Both the position numbers and the translations under genes were made by a program. The notes below the pieces were generated by a model. The model worked only from the letters and a program-made list of their open reading frames with translations. It did no database searches and was not told where the DNA came from. This document shows, one piece after another, positions 34,915 to 46,732 of a stretch of DNA of 64,000 nt. This DNA comes from Hsuehochloa calcarea (Eukaryota > Streptophyta > Magnoliopsida > Poales > Poaceae). The stretch covers positions 13,761,763-13,825,762 of the forward strand of contig CM070601.1 of assembly GCA_036346395.1 (NCBI GenBank). The letters are read 5' to 3'. Position 1 is the first letter of the stretch, and every line of letters starts with the position of its first letter.

Positions 34915-35085
34915 ATGTGCGGCGTGTGAATTACAGGGAAGTTCTCCTTTGGCACGGAGGCATGCAGCCATGCATAGACTAATGGAGTTAGCTAGCTGGA
35001 GGTAGCTGAATTTCCAGGCCGAATGGTGCAGCTAGCCGTGCGTGCCAAAGGAGAATTGCCCTGCGAATCACCTGCACAGCTCTGT
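34915..35085 (+). ncRNA. MIR399: MIR399 hairpin 3
   Basis: The 3' arm holds TGCCAAAGGAGAATTGCCCT from 35043, the canonical cereal miR399 sequence as I know it. The 5' arm holds GGGAAGTTCTCCTTTGGCAC at about 34936, giving a near-complete duplex. Flanking stem bases also pair (GTGAATTACAG against CTGCGAATCAC). With P1BS and TATA upstream, this is the best candidate for an active locus. Target by family knowledge: PHO2 mRNA. Confidence 0.92.
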
Positions 35086-36358
35086 AATTTTGATCCAACA
35101 CTTGAGCTCTCCATTTTGCAATGCAAGGATGTTCATAAACCGTGAGCTCTCTATGCCAATGAATGTTACGTTCTTGAGAGTTGAGACTGTATATGTTTGC
35201 CTTTATATGTGACTGTAACTGGTGTGCCGTACATAATGTTGCGTACGTAGTGTGATAATAATAATACTACTTTGCAGGTGTATTCAGACTTGAAGAATTA
35301 ATCCTCTAGGGATGTGTGAAAGAACGTATGGAATGGATCAAGGAGGCTCACCCTGAGTCCCTGGCTGCTCAAGTTAACCAACTTATAACATGCAAAATTA
35401 TCTTCGGTGCCTGTGAGTTTTCTCCCCTTTTATCAACACGGATGCATTCCTTTTCAGAAATCGCAACAGAGAACAAAATTTGGCGTATTAATTGGCACAT
35501 CAATATCACGTCGTCCCACGTTGTTTCATTCTAAACACTATAACAAGTATAACATTGTTGGGTGCATGTCGTTCCTATGCGAAATGCAAGCCTGCTCAAG
35601 AACAAACAATACCAATATGTTCGACGATACAGGCGCAGCAATTAAAACCAAGCCTATTATTTTATTTGAGAGAACCAAGCTTATTAATTAATGCTTGCCA
35701 AATGCAAGCCGAACACTACATTTGTGAATTTGCCTATTGATTAATTCCTTCTGCTTTGTTCATCTACTTTTGGCATTATGTTTGACTTGCAGGCTTGTTT
35801 AATTAGTTTTAGTTTGTTTTGTCCTGTTCCTTTGTCAGACGTACATTCAAAGCCAGCTTCTGGTCGATCTGGGGTGTGAAGTTGCTGTCATGAGATTTCA
35901 ACGTGCAGTAAGAGTTCATTCAATCAATCTTATCCTTTCCTGCATCATGATAATGACCTATCAATTACAATTTTTCCAAACTGCCTTCAGTTGATAGCAA
36001 TTGGACAGTGTTATTTATGTGTCTCTTAATTGACCGGCTCTACACTTATCTTGTAAACAATCGAAATGGCTCAATCCAAGCATTGACAAAAAAAAGCATG
36101 ATATCTGTCCCAGTATCCCTTCCTATTCCTCCTGCAACCTCCAGCTGAAGAATTCTTGGTTGGTTTTAAAAAAATTCTTGTTCTATATGAGTAAAAAGGC
36201 TACAAAAGAGATCAAGCAAGCTAGCTTACGAATCAAGAAACTATGAGGAATCGAACCAAGAAACAGTGTGACCAGAAGAAAATTCAGAAGTTCTGAATTG
36301 GTTTCTCACTAGGCGTAGACGGGCAATATAGGTTCCAATAGATCCTGCGTGCATCTGA
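35086..36358. other. No gene recognised
   Basis: Probably includes the 3' part of the MIR399 primary transcript. An exon-like TYIQSQLLVDLGCEVAVMRF at about 35840-35900 between AG and GT was seen, but no partner exon or family. Otherwise AT-rich intergenic DNA. Confidence 0.35.
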
Positions 36359-37214
36359 TCAGGATGTGGCAGTGCGCTCCGGCGGCTGCTCGACCTTAAC
36401 CCCTCCCGCCAAGCAACCGCGGTGCCGGAACACAGTGGCGCACTCCGGCAGCTCACCGAGTCCGGCGAACAGACCGTCCTCCTCGCCTCCTTCCCCACCA
36501 AACCCTCCTTCATCCCCGCCGCACTCATCAGGGAGGAGCACCGGCGCCGTAGCAACAGCGCCGGCGTCCAAGAACATCGGGCCGTAGAGCATCTAATCGG
36601 TGCCCTCCTCCTAGGACGGCAACGTGGACACGCCCTTGTAGAACCAGCGGAATTCGTCGTGCACGTCGACGGCCCCGTCCTTGCCGTACACACCCTCGGG
36701 CTCGGCCGGCTCCGGCGTGACAGGCTGGGGCTTGGGCTTCTGGACCTGCCGGCTCTGGCTGGCCCTCGGCACCTTCGCGGAGTAGGAGACAACCACCATG
36801 GCCAGATCGGCCCGGCTCCGCTCCATCTGCTTCTTCGCAGGGCAGCCCTTGGAGCTGCTGCACCTGTAGTATGCCCTGCGCCCAAACACCAAGCCCTAAC
36901 GGTAAGCCGCCCGTGTTATGTAGGTGCGTACAGCGAACGTACCACGTACATGGTGCATGTAAATGGTGATCCGTACAGTACAATTCATGAACGGCGTACC
37001 TGGGGTAAGGTGAGCCCTTGATGAGCTTCTGGCCGTACTTCCGCCACGTCCACGAGTCCGTCGGCGTGTTGCCCTCCCCGACGCCGTTGGGCCGCGGGCC
37101 GCTCACGTCCGCCAGCGGCACGGTCACCACCCGCTTCCGCGCCGACCGCCTCCTCCCGGCCTTCCTCGGCGGCGACGGTGACAGTGCCAGCGACCCCAGA
37201 TCATCCGCTGACAT
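36359..37214 (-). pseudogene. WRKY transcription factor pseudogene (group IIe-like)
   Basis: Exon 1, 37214-37000, carries a basic stretch (RRRSARKRVV) and DSWTWRKYGQKLIKGSPYPR, ending at the conserved intron position after PYPR. Exon 2 from 36875 reads AYYRCSSSKGCPAKKQMERS, giving Cys-X5-Cys, but then VVVSYSAKVPRASQ where the family has EHNH, so both zinc-binding His are gone. The frame runs to EFRWFYKGVSTLPS, meets TAG at 36611 and TAG at 36593, and continues in the same frame as MLYGPMFLDAG...GLGELPECATVFRHR to 36359, a typical group IIe C-terminus. Two nonsense codons plus loss of the zinc ligands mark a pseudogene. The N-terminal part before MSADDLGSLALS may be missing. Confidence 0.85.
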
Positions 37215-37269
37215 CGTGCACCATGGGTATAAAGAAATTCGACTGTTTTTTTTATTTCAAAATTGTTAA

Positions 37270-38289
37270 ATTTTAGTTTATTTACAACTTCATTATATAT
37301 GAATTATAAGAATTTATATATGTAATTTTTGCTCTTAATCACTGTAATTATTATTGAAAGTCTTAATAATTTATATTTCCATCGCATGATCCAAGATCTA
37401 ACATAAACTTTGAGATAGTTAGCAAAAATAAAGAAAAAAAAATAAAATTATATACCAATGAAATACAGCAATGTAGTGAACACGTTATAGTCCGGAAAAA
37501 AAACATAATAGATTTGGATCCAACTCATCGTATGAGAAGAATTACAAATCTCAAAACATATTGGACGGATAAAAATTCGACTATTTTAACAAAACAAAAC
37601 ATGCAAATGTTATTTAGTAAATCTCCGGAGAATACAATATTGCCGGCCGAAGCACGAATCTCTAAGCAAAATTATAAGATCAGAAAATCAACTGTTTTCT
37701 TTATTAAAAAAATATACGATAGTTTTTTAGCAATTCAGATAAAGAAATCCGGGCGGTGGTAAACCTACGCGTCATGTTGTTGCGATGCTGCGGACTGCGG
37801 CAGGAGGAGAAGACGTGACTCGTGGGCTTCAAAAAACACTAATCGCAACCATCGCATGTTCGTCGAGCACATGATGCCCTTTCATTGGAAATGGTAATGC
37901 TGATATACCTGCAATTGGATCCGATAATCCTCCATTGTACATATATCATCATCGCCAATGTAAGGTTCACACCGAGCAGAGATAAAGCCCTGCGGGCTCG
38001 ATTGTTCCCACTTCAAACAAACACCTCAGCAGTTGCTCTGCGGAACGTAAAGGGAACCATTGGATTTATTGGCGTGGCTTCAAAATGGAGTCCTCGAGCA
38101 GGTGTTGTAGGCTTTCAAATCATTCACGGATAAGAATAAGACTTATGGCATTTCTTTGGTTCTTCTACATGTTAACAGATAGATATACAGAATAACCTAG
38201 ACTCCTACAGATTGCTACAATTACAGAGAATAAATTATGGATGCTAGGTTAGCTACATATAAAATCCAGGGGGCCTCTGCATGAACATC
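37270..38289. other. No gene recognised
   Basis: AT-rich to about 37750, then mixed sequence. It lies between the WRKY remnant's upstream side and the 3' end of the STICHEL-like gene, so its right part includes the 3' UTR of that gene (minus). Confidence 0.4.
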
Positions 38290-40262
38290 TTATCCTGGAG
38301 ATTTCGTTGAAATGCACCTTCCGCAAAAGACGAGCCTTGATAGAGCCCGTGACCTTCGTGTCCTGATCTTCAATGCCGAGAGCTGCGGTGAAATTATATT
38401 GTGTCAGCAAGGGTGAGAATGCATCACCGCTATCAGAAGACTTACGAGTAAACAGGATTTGCGTATAAACTAACACCAATTGGTCATCAACAAATGCTGT
38501 ATTCCATGATATAAAACTGCTCTTTAATCACTAGTAAACTAAGGAATCTTGCTGAAGATTATCCTTTTAAGAGGAGCTGCTGCGCTATTGTTTCTATTTG
38601 GCACTCCGTTGATGCTGCTATTTACCCTTCTCATCTTTTGGAGGCATGGATTCTACTTTTTCAAGATGTCAACCATATGCACGGCGATTCCCAAGGAAAA
38701 CTAGTTGTACAGTGGGACCATACGTGAACAAGATAAAACATGATGAATCATCCCTTTCAAAGACGGTTGGTTCAGCAGGGACCCGCCAACAAGTTTCAAG
38801 TTATCCATACTTGATGTGTTGCAAACATATATAACCCTGGTTCCTGACAATATTTCATATGCAAAACTTGTTTTCGAGGGACAACTACCGTGCCACCAGT
38901 GTACTAAATGCCTGTCAAGCACTAATTCTTCTGGAAAAGGGAAAACAGAAGGACAAAAAAAATCTAACGCCTGTAATTTTTCTGTTAGTGTGATATGAAA
39001 TGATGAAATCATTACCTTCCGTCTAGTAACACTCGAAGATTTCCAACAAAGCAAACTCGATCTAGGCTCCAATCTCCTGGAAATATATTAACATTCCAAC
39101 ATCATATTATAGGATTGAAAATTAGAACCTTTTGCATTTCAACAATCTGGATGCAAACTACTTGATCTAGGCTACAAGCTCTATTCATAGAGAATTTTTC
39201 ACACCAAATAGGTCAAAATTAGGTCTCACAGTCTAATAGCATTTTCTTATCATAAACTACTGATTGTGTACAGTACTGTGGTGAGTAGTGACCACTTTGA
39301 TTTCAAGTATTTATTGAAGTACAATATTATAAAATCGTGAAACTAATTATTTTCTGTTCCCCCAAACATTAATAGGATTACTAATACTGGACAGTTATAT
39401 AGTCTACCTCTATAGTGCAAGTGCTGGAACTATACTCAGCTAGTATAAGAGAGTTGAACAAATGTGAATTGATTGTGCATAGCATTACTTACAAATTCTC
39501 TTGCTCTAGCTTTTCTGCAATCGACATAGACTTCTGCCTAGACCAGCCTCCTTGTTGAGAACAAGCTTCTGCCTTATTAATAACATGAGCAAGAGATACC
39601 TTGCCTCTTACTATGCTTTTTTGTCGACCATACTCGCTATTCACATTTTTTGCTCCTAGAGGAACTATGTTTTCTTGGTCTTGTGATGACAAAGTTGCTG
39701 CTTCTTCCCATACACTCTCTTTTCTTCTTTCATTTGTGGCAAGAATGCCATTATTTGGTTCACCATGCCATTCCATTTTAGAAGGTCCCACTTCAATAAT
39801 TTCACCTTCAGTCAATATATGTGGATCAGATTGCATCCATCGTGTCTGATTTGAGCCAGCACCCTGGACCACACTGTCTTTTTGAAGCCTCCTAATTAAA
39901 TTCTCACCTCCAGAAGAAACCGAACTATGTTTAGTGAAAGACCTCCTTAATGCCATGTTGGAAGAGCCATCCTCAGTGTAAGGTGAAATAGCTGGAATAC
40001 GATCTGCTCTCACATCATCCTTTGACTCATATCTGATTTCAAGTATTATAGCAGAAGAAAGAACAGACTCAAATGCCTGCAAAATTTGTCCCCTAAACTT
40101 TTCGGCTTTGGACTTATTCACACGAGAACTGAACAATAACTGCACAGTTGGTGCTGCGGGAGGAAAAGAACACAATGTTAGAAGAAAGATATGTTTGAAA
40201 TAGTCTAACTGTTCTTTTGCCAACCAAACATCCTTAAAACAGCAATACTTAACATATTTATA

Positions 40263-40517
40263 CCAGGATTTTTTTTACCGGCCGATTTAAAATCGGCCAT
40301 ACCAAATTTACCGGTGGAGGCCGGTAGGAATACAAACCGCCCCAAAAAATCGGGTTTGATGAATTTTGTCCAAAAAAAAATCAAATCTGCGTGAATTTTG
40401 TTTGAATTTGACTTTTAAATTTTAAAATCAGATAAAATAAAATAAAAAATTGCAAATTTCAGCCAAACCGGCCTTACCCGCACCCCCCAAAAAAAAATAC
40501 CGGTTAAAAAATCCTTG
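40263..40517. mobile_element. Small hAT-like element in intron 3 (255 bp)
   Basis: Ends CCAGGATTTTTTTTACCGG and CCGGTTAAAAAATCCTTG are inverted repeats, flanked by ATTTATA on both sides. It contains further CCGGCC-type inverted words. The copy in the other duplicate is 45307-45568, so insertion predates the duplication. Confidence 0.75.
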
Positions 40518-40536
40518 ATTTATACTAGGATCTGGC

Positions 40537-41263
40537 CAGTGGCAGAGCTAAAAATTTATCATTGGGGGTGCACATAGGACATAGCTAACATCACATATAA
40601 GCAGGGTTCCATTTCCTGTTGGGAACTACCAAGTTCCTTGCCATACTGAGAAATTTAAATCAAACGGTCCAAGATAACTTTAAATTGAATTTGAATTTAA
40701 ATGTGAAACTTGAACTCTGTAGACAGAGAATGTAAGATCCATTCTTCCAATAACTATAACAAAGAGAACCAAAATACAAGGAAGAGAGACAAATCTATAT
40801 TCATCTCTTGAATTACAATGGTAGAACCAAACTTGAAAAATGAAACACACAGCAAATTTTCATGCATGCATGATGAGTAGTTGGTCTACTCATGCAGATC
40901 GTATCTGTCCGCAAAAATAGGGCCACACTGCTTTTCATGAGTTGAACTTGGGAAATCTGATTTATAGTTAACAACCAATCGGTTTCCATGCATGCATGCA
41001 TGTGTACAACCTAAGTCATACCATTATGCACGTATTCCTCGGCTGAAAACAAAACACAATTGCCATGCACGCACGGTCTTGCACGGCCCAACGGTGCCTC
41101 GTCTTCCAGCCAGGGAAAATACACAACTTTCTTCTCCAGTGAAGGGAGGTGCCATGGGATTTCTAGATGCGATCTCCGGCCAAATACATACATGATCCCT
41201 AGAAATTTTTGCATTTTTGGGAGTGCCGGTGTACACCAGGCACCCTACCTAGCTCCGACCCTG
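40537..41263. mobile_element. Non-autonomous hAT element in intron 3 (727 bp)
   Basis: Terminal repeats CAGTGGCAGAGCTA and TAGCTCCGACCCTG (inverted) with a perfect 8-bp target duplication GATCTGGC (40529-40536 and 41264-41271), the hAT signature. The second copy is at 45588-46309, where the right flank has mutated to GATCCGC. No transposase. Confidence 0.9.
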
Positions 41264-41283
41264 GATCTGGCAATATTAGGATA

Positions 41284-41687
41284 CAGTGACGGAACTTGAG
41301 CAAAATCTCAAGAGGCCAAAAATCAAAGCAAATTCAGAAACAAACTGCTCACTAATAGCTGCACACCCTGCGCGGTGTACAGACTTGGCTCTCCAGCCAT
41401 CAGTTGCACATCTATCGTCACCGTCGGGCCCAGCCGCGACAAGCCCACGACGCACCAACGTCCAGCGCCTCGTCTGCTGCTTCCGTGCTTCGCCGCCGCA
41501 TAATTGAAGTCGTTGTCTCGCTAAGTAGTATTGTAACTAGTAACATGCAGCAACAATGAGCCTTCTAGATAGATCTAACCTAACCAAATTGGGCCAGCCG
41601 TGGACTGCATACATGCTGTTAAATTTTTTTCTTCTGAAATGCTGGAGGGGCATGACCTAGGTTAGCTGAGGCCATCCTCTATCCCTG
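41284..41687. mobile_element. Possible third hAT element in intron 3
   Basis: Starts CAGTGACGGAACTTGAG and ends ATCCCTG, with flanks TTAGGATA and TTAGGAGT (6 of 8 alike). Terminal repeats are short (CAGTGA/CAGGGA). Plausible but weaker than its neighbour. The counterpart in the other duplicate is about 46328-46732. Confidence 0.45.
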
Positions 41688-41789
41688 TTAGGAGTAGGAC
41701 ATGCATATTTATACTAGGATCTGGCAATATTAGGACATGCTTACTTAGTTATTATAATTTCTGCATATGTTTCTGAATAACTTCAAGAA

Positions 41790-42293
41790 AGTTTTAAACT
41801 TGCTCACAATCCAGAAGGGCTCATCAACCAAGCATGAAAATTTCGTTACGTTGTGGAGATGCATAGTGTTTTAGTTATGTGGCCTAGACGCAAATTATCC
41901 ATCAACAAAGTCCACTGTATTACTTGAATACCCGATGCTAACATATAAAAGTAAGCCACGTCTATCCTATTTTTGGTATATTTATCTATTCCATTCCTTA
42001 CAATAATAATAATTTGTCCTTGGAAATATTCCGCAATGCAAAGTTTTACACTTGCTCACAATCCAGAATGGCTCATCAACCAAGCATGGAAATTCCGATA
42101 CCATGTGGAGATGCGCAGTGTTTTAGTTATGTGGCATTGTGGCCTAGACGCAAATTATCCATCAACAAAGTCCACTGTATTACTTGAATACCCGATGCTG
42201 GCATATAAAAGTAAGCCACATCTATCCTATTTTTAGTATATTTATCTATTCCATCCCTTACAATAATAATAATTTGGCCTTGGAAATATTCTG
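41790..42293. repeat. 252-bp tandem repeat in intron 3, two units
   Basis: TGCTCACAATCCAGAAGGGC at 41801 and TGCTCACAATCCAGAATGGC at 42053 mark two units collinear over about 250 bases, ending near 42293. The same pair exists in the other duplicate at about 46845-47340. It is an older, smaller tandem duplication inside the larger one. Confidence 0.9.
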
Positions 42294-45200
42294 CAATTAA
42301 AAATTTGACATGATATAACCAATAACAAACAGATATGGGTGTACAAGGGAATCTTGCCTGTGCCTAGACTGACAGAAACCAGTCGTCCCTCTTTAGACAA
42401 CATTTTTCTCAATGGATCTGACTGAACATTCTCTAGCACAACCTGCCAAATCATGTCATTGTCAGTTTTGCTATACTTAGATCTGTCATTCACTCTGGTA
42501 GCACTTGTTGACAATACATGGCTGTCTGGTGTATGTTCCCCGGGTCTCCTTCCACCATGGTAAGTGCTTGCCATGTTGTTGCCGGAACCAACTCCCAGAT
42601 TAGCATTTCTGTACTGCTGATTCCCCTGGTCAGATGCCCTTGGTAAACCATGGGTACCAGCATATATCTCATTATGATCTATAGTAGAGTTCCTTGCTAT
42701 ATCTCCCTCAGGGCAGGTAGGCAGACCCTGGTTCAAACTTGTACTTGTGGATGAACTCGGAAGTATATACTGTTTATCAGGAGCAAGCTGAAGCAGAGCA
42801 GCTGTAAGCCAGGTCATCTTGTCATTAGAAACCCTCAACTGTTTTTCAGCTTCAGAGAGTCTCTTCAAGGCCTGGCGTAATTTTTCCATATCATCCTTTG
42901 ATACTGTAATCGTTATATCAAAATGTTACATTGTGTGGAAGTGGGATATTTACAGTAAGAAAACTCACTACTAAATAAGGAAAGGCTAGGTATTCACACA
43001 AGTAGTCCAACACTAATACTGTACTCTGTCTATAAAGGAAGGCTGTAAATACAATAAATAGTACGAAAAGGCAGACTTGTAAAAAAAATCTTGAACAATC
43101 CATTTGTTGTTAAAGAAAATGGTAAGTGTGATTTTTTTACAATAGACGGCTCAGGTACAAATCATCCACCTATATAAATTCCTTACAAAGGAAAAAAAAA
43201 GAAAGTAGTATGTTGCTTACAGGTTGGCCGTTTGAAGAATTTTCTTCGAACTCTTTCTCGTGTGAATGTGTAGGCGCCAGCAAGGATGTCAGTGATTATT
43301 GTGGCAAGTTGAGACATAAGGGCCAAAGGCTCAACGCCTGTTTCAGTAATATCTCGTAAAGTTCTCACTGTGTTCACAGTGTCAGCAGAGAGTGCCAAAT
43401 CAAGCAAATCAACCAATTTATCATCAGAAACCAAGCCAACCTGTCCACAAGCAAACAATGTTTTGTTCCTGTCAGGTAAATTTTTAATGAATTATTCGAC
43501 ACAGCAATAGAATTACTGGTTACTTCTCTTGTTAAGTGCATATTGGTACCCTCAGAAGCCATATATTCTTTACACAAAAAAAACATGTTTTTTACTTTAA
43601 AAGAAGGCTTTGGTGTTTCCAGTTGCGGCTCTTTACTCTTTAGCCCGCTTTTGTAAGTCCATATGTCAAAACAGTATCACATATTTGAAGAGAAATTAAG
43701 TATGTGGGGGCAATATCATAGTAGCCTTAATTAGCTTCACAACATGTCTCAGAATTATATAAGCTACAATTGCGATAACTAAAGAATGATTTACTATTTC
43801 TACTTAGCCTGAACCCAAGTTAATCAACAATATATATTATCTAATAAAGAAGTAATTTTGATAACTATTGTTGGATAACTTACAAGTTCTTGGACAAGCG
43901 ACATTGAAATTCTCTGCCCAAGCAAACTCAATTGATCCAAGGTCATCTCTGCATCCCTCAATGACCCATCTGACCGGGAAGCAATAAGTTTCAATGCATC
44001 TCTATCAACATCTAAGCCTTCGCTAGTAGAAATCCACTGCAAAGTGTTGACAATGTCACAGTCCTTCAGTTTGGGGAAAAAGAACTTCTGGCATCTTGAC
44101 ACAATTATATGTGGGAGATCGAGATTGGTGCTGATGAGAATAAAAACTACACGCCGAGGTGCACGTTCTACGACCTTTGATATGACACTCCACGTATCAG
44201 GCGGCAATGTGTTGCAATCATCAACTATAAAAACCCTGTGCTGGGCTGGTACGGGCGAAAGCATCACGTTGTCAAGGATATCCACAATGCTGTCAAGGTC
44301 AATGTTACCAACAGGCCCAATCTCCACCAAACTCCTACTCTTGCCCATATTGTGCGCAATACAAGACGCACATGAATCGCAGGGCCTTGGGTGCTCAGCA
44401 GAATGGCAATTCAGCGCCTTCGCAAACACCCGAGCACATGATGTCTTGCCTGTACCGTGCGGCCCGTAGAAGACATACACCAACCCAATCTTCCTCTTCA
44501 GAATGGCATTGGACAGTGCCTGCGCCACCAAGCTCTGCCCAACGACGTCCTTGAAAGTCCTCGGAGCATACTTCTGCGTGAGGCTTCGGTGCCGGCCACG
44601 CTGTGAGCCCCGCGACTTCTGCCCCGACCGCGCCTCGGATGCGAGGTCGGAATCCAGCTCGCTACTCTGATTCGAGAAAATCCTGAGCTCACCGGAGAAG
44701 CTCCTGGAAATGCCACCGAAGCCATTGCGCACGCCTTCAACGAGCAGCGGCAATGAGTCAGAGTCTGAACTGGTGGAGGAAGTCAACCTTGCGGTGATCG
44801 GGAAATGCGGATGCGAACGCGACCCGTTCATGTGACACGAGGCTGCGGAGGTGGCGGCTTCGGACCTCCGCGCTGCCGACGCCAACTTGGGGTCAGACAG
44901 GCCGCACGAGAGGCTCCGGCCGGCCATGTCGAGGAAGGACTTAATTCTCACCTCCAGAAGAAACCGAACTATGTTTAGTGAAAGACCTCCTTAATGCCAT
45001 GTTGGAAGAGCCATCCTCAGTGTAAGGTGAAATAGCTGGAATACGATCTGCTCTCACATCATCCTTTGACTCATATCTGATTTCAAGTATTATAGCAGAA
45101 GAAAGAACAGACTCAAATGCCTGCAAAATTTGTCCCCTAAACTTTTCGGCTTTGGACTTATTCACACGAGAACTGAACAATAACTGCACAGTTGGTGCTG

Positions 45201-45306
45201 CGGGAGGAAAAGAACACAATGTTAGAAGAAAGATATGTTTGAAATAGTCTAACTGTTCTTTTGCCAACCAAACATCCTTAAAACAGCAATACTTAACATA
45301 TTTATA

Positions 45307-45568
45307 CCAGGATTTTTTTTACCGGCCGATTTAAAATCGGCCATACCAAATTTACCGGTGGAGGCCGGTAGGAATACAAACCGGCCCCAAAAAAATCGGG
45401 TTTGATGAATTTTGTCCAAAAAAAATCAAATCTGCATGAATTTTGTTTGAATTTGACTTTTAAATTTTAAAATCAGATAAAATAAAATAAAAAATTGAAA
45501 ATTTCAGCCAAACCGGCCTTACCCCGCACCCCCCCCCCCAAAAAAAAATACCGGTTAAAAAATCCTTG
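45307..45568. mobile_element. Small hAT-like element, copy in unit 2
   Basis: Counterpart of 40263-40517; seven bases longer because of homopolymer differences (a longer C run near 45530). Same ATTTATA flanks. Confidence 0.7.
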
Positions 45569-45587
45569 ATTTATACTAGGATCTGGC

Positions 45588-46309
45588 CAGTGGCAGAGCT
45601 AAAAATTTATCATTGGGGGTGCACATAGGACATAGCTAACATCACATATAAGCAGGGTTCCATTTCCTGTTGGGAACTACCAAGTTCCTTGCCATACTGA
45701 GAAATTTAAATCAAACGGTCCAAGATAACTTTAAATTGAATTTGAATTTAAATGTGAAACTTGAACTCTGTAGACAGAGAATGTAAGATCCATTCTTCCA
45801 ATAACTATAACAAAGAGAACCAAAATACAAGGAAGAGAGACAAATCTATATTCATCTCTTGAATTACAATGGTAGAACCAAACTTGAAAAATGAAACACA
45901 CAGCAAATTTTCATGCATGCATGATGAGTAGTTGGTCTACTCATGCAGATCGTATCTGTCCGCAAAAATAGGGCCACACTGCTTTTCATGAGTTGAACTT
46001 GGGAAATCTGATTTATAGTTAACAACCAATCGGTTTCCATGCATGCATGCATGTGTACAACCTAAGTCATACCATTATGCACGTATTCCTCGGCTGAAAA
46101 CAAAACACAATTGCCATGCACGCACGGTCTTGCACGGCCCAGCGGTGCCTCGTCTTCCAGCCAGGAAAATACACAACTTTCTTCTCCAGTGAAGGGAGGT
46201 GCCATGGGATTTCTAGATGCGATCTCGGCCAAATACATACATGATCCCTAGAAATTTTTGCATTTTTGGGGTGCGGTGTACACGGGCACCCTACCTAGCT
46301 CCGACCACG
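45588..46309. mobile_element. Non-autonomous hAT element, copy in unit 2
   Basis: Counterpart of 40537-41263. The right terminus reads CCGACCACG and its flank GATCCGC, both altered relative to unit 1, so decay or sequence error is concentrated at this end. Confidence 0.85.
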
Positions 46310-46327
46310 GATCCGCAATATTAGGAT

Positions 46328-46732
46328 CTGATGGCGGAACTTGAGCAAAATCTCAAGAGGCCAAAAATCAAAGCAAATTCAGAAACAAACTGCTCACTAA
46401 TAGCTGCACACCCTGCGCGGTGTACAGACTTGGCTCTCCAGCCATCAGTTGCACATCTATCGTCACCGTCGGGCCCAGCCGCGACAAGCCCACGACGCAC
46501 CAACGTCCAGCGCCTCGTCTGCTGCTTCCGTGCTTCGCCGCCGCATAATTGAAGTCGTTGTCTCGCTAAGTAGTATTGTAACTAGTAACATGCAGCAACA
46601 ATGAGCCTTCTAGATAGATCTAACCTAACCAAATTGGGCCAGCCGTGGACTGCATACATGCTGTTAAATTTTTTTCTTCTGAAATGCTGGAGGGGCATGA
46701 CCTAGGTTAGCTGAGGCCATCCTCTATCCCTG
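46328..46732. mobile_element. Possible third hAT element, copy in unit 2
   Basis: Counterpart of 41284-41687; its start has changed to CTGATGGCGGAAC. Weak call for the same reasons. Confidence 0.4.

Larger units (their letters stand above)
38290..44942 (-). pseudogene. STICHEL-like gene, downstream copy: exon 1 fragment and exons 2-6
   Basis: Exons on minus: 1 (fragment) 44942-43884, 2 43440-43221, 3 42903-42358, 4 40153-39493, 5 39076-39016, 6 38382-38290. All phases agree and exons 2-6 are open: VGLVSDDKLVDLLDLALSAD, SKDDMEKLRQALKRLSEAEK, WQVVLENVQSDPLRKMLSKE, APTVQLLFSSRVNKSKAEKF, EPRSSLLCWKSSSVTRRK, LSALKIRTRRSRALSRLVF ending CISTKSPG. These match the C-terminal half of plant STICHEL-like proteins. 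The exon 1 fragment begins at KSFLDMAGRSL and lacks the first about 210 residues and the start codon. Intron 3 (42357-40154) has a GC donor (ACAG|GCAAGA). Alone this copy is headless; with exon 1 of the upstream copy it would complete the gene. Hence the status 'part of a disrupted gene', not simply dead. Confidence 0.85.
39899..44942. repeat. Tandem duplication, unit 1 (5044 bp)
   Basis: Near-identical (about 98-99 percent by eye) to 44943-49987 in direct orientation with no spacer. It runs from the middle of exon 4 to the middle of exon 1 of the STICHEL-like gene. Differences are scattered substitutions and small indels, several in homopolymers, with a cluster near 41150-41290. Confidence 0.97.

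Noticed and set aside
35840..35905. Exon-like stretch TYIQSQLLVDLGCEVAVMRF between AG and GT
   Set aside because: Single short piece without partner exons or a known family; left as a note only.
38701..39072. Continuous frame on minus from exon 5 into 38701 as the C-terminus of STICHEL-like
   Set aside because: A GT donor at 39015 and an exon at 38382-38290 reading LKIRTRRSRALSRLVF restore the expected family C-terminus; the read-through is intron.
41286..41507. 73-codon frame repeated at 46331-46552
   Set aside because: It lies inside a probable hAT element and is repeated only because of the 5-kb duplication.
44044..44469. Plus-strand 141-codon frame (also at 49089-49514)
   Set aside because: Shadow of the AAA-domain coding strand of STICHEL-like, present in both duplicates for that reason.
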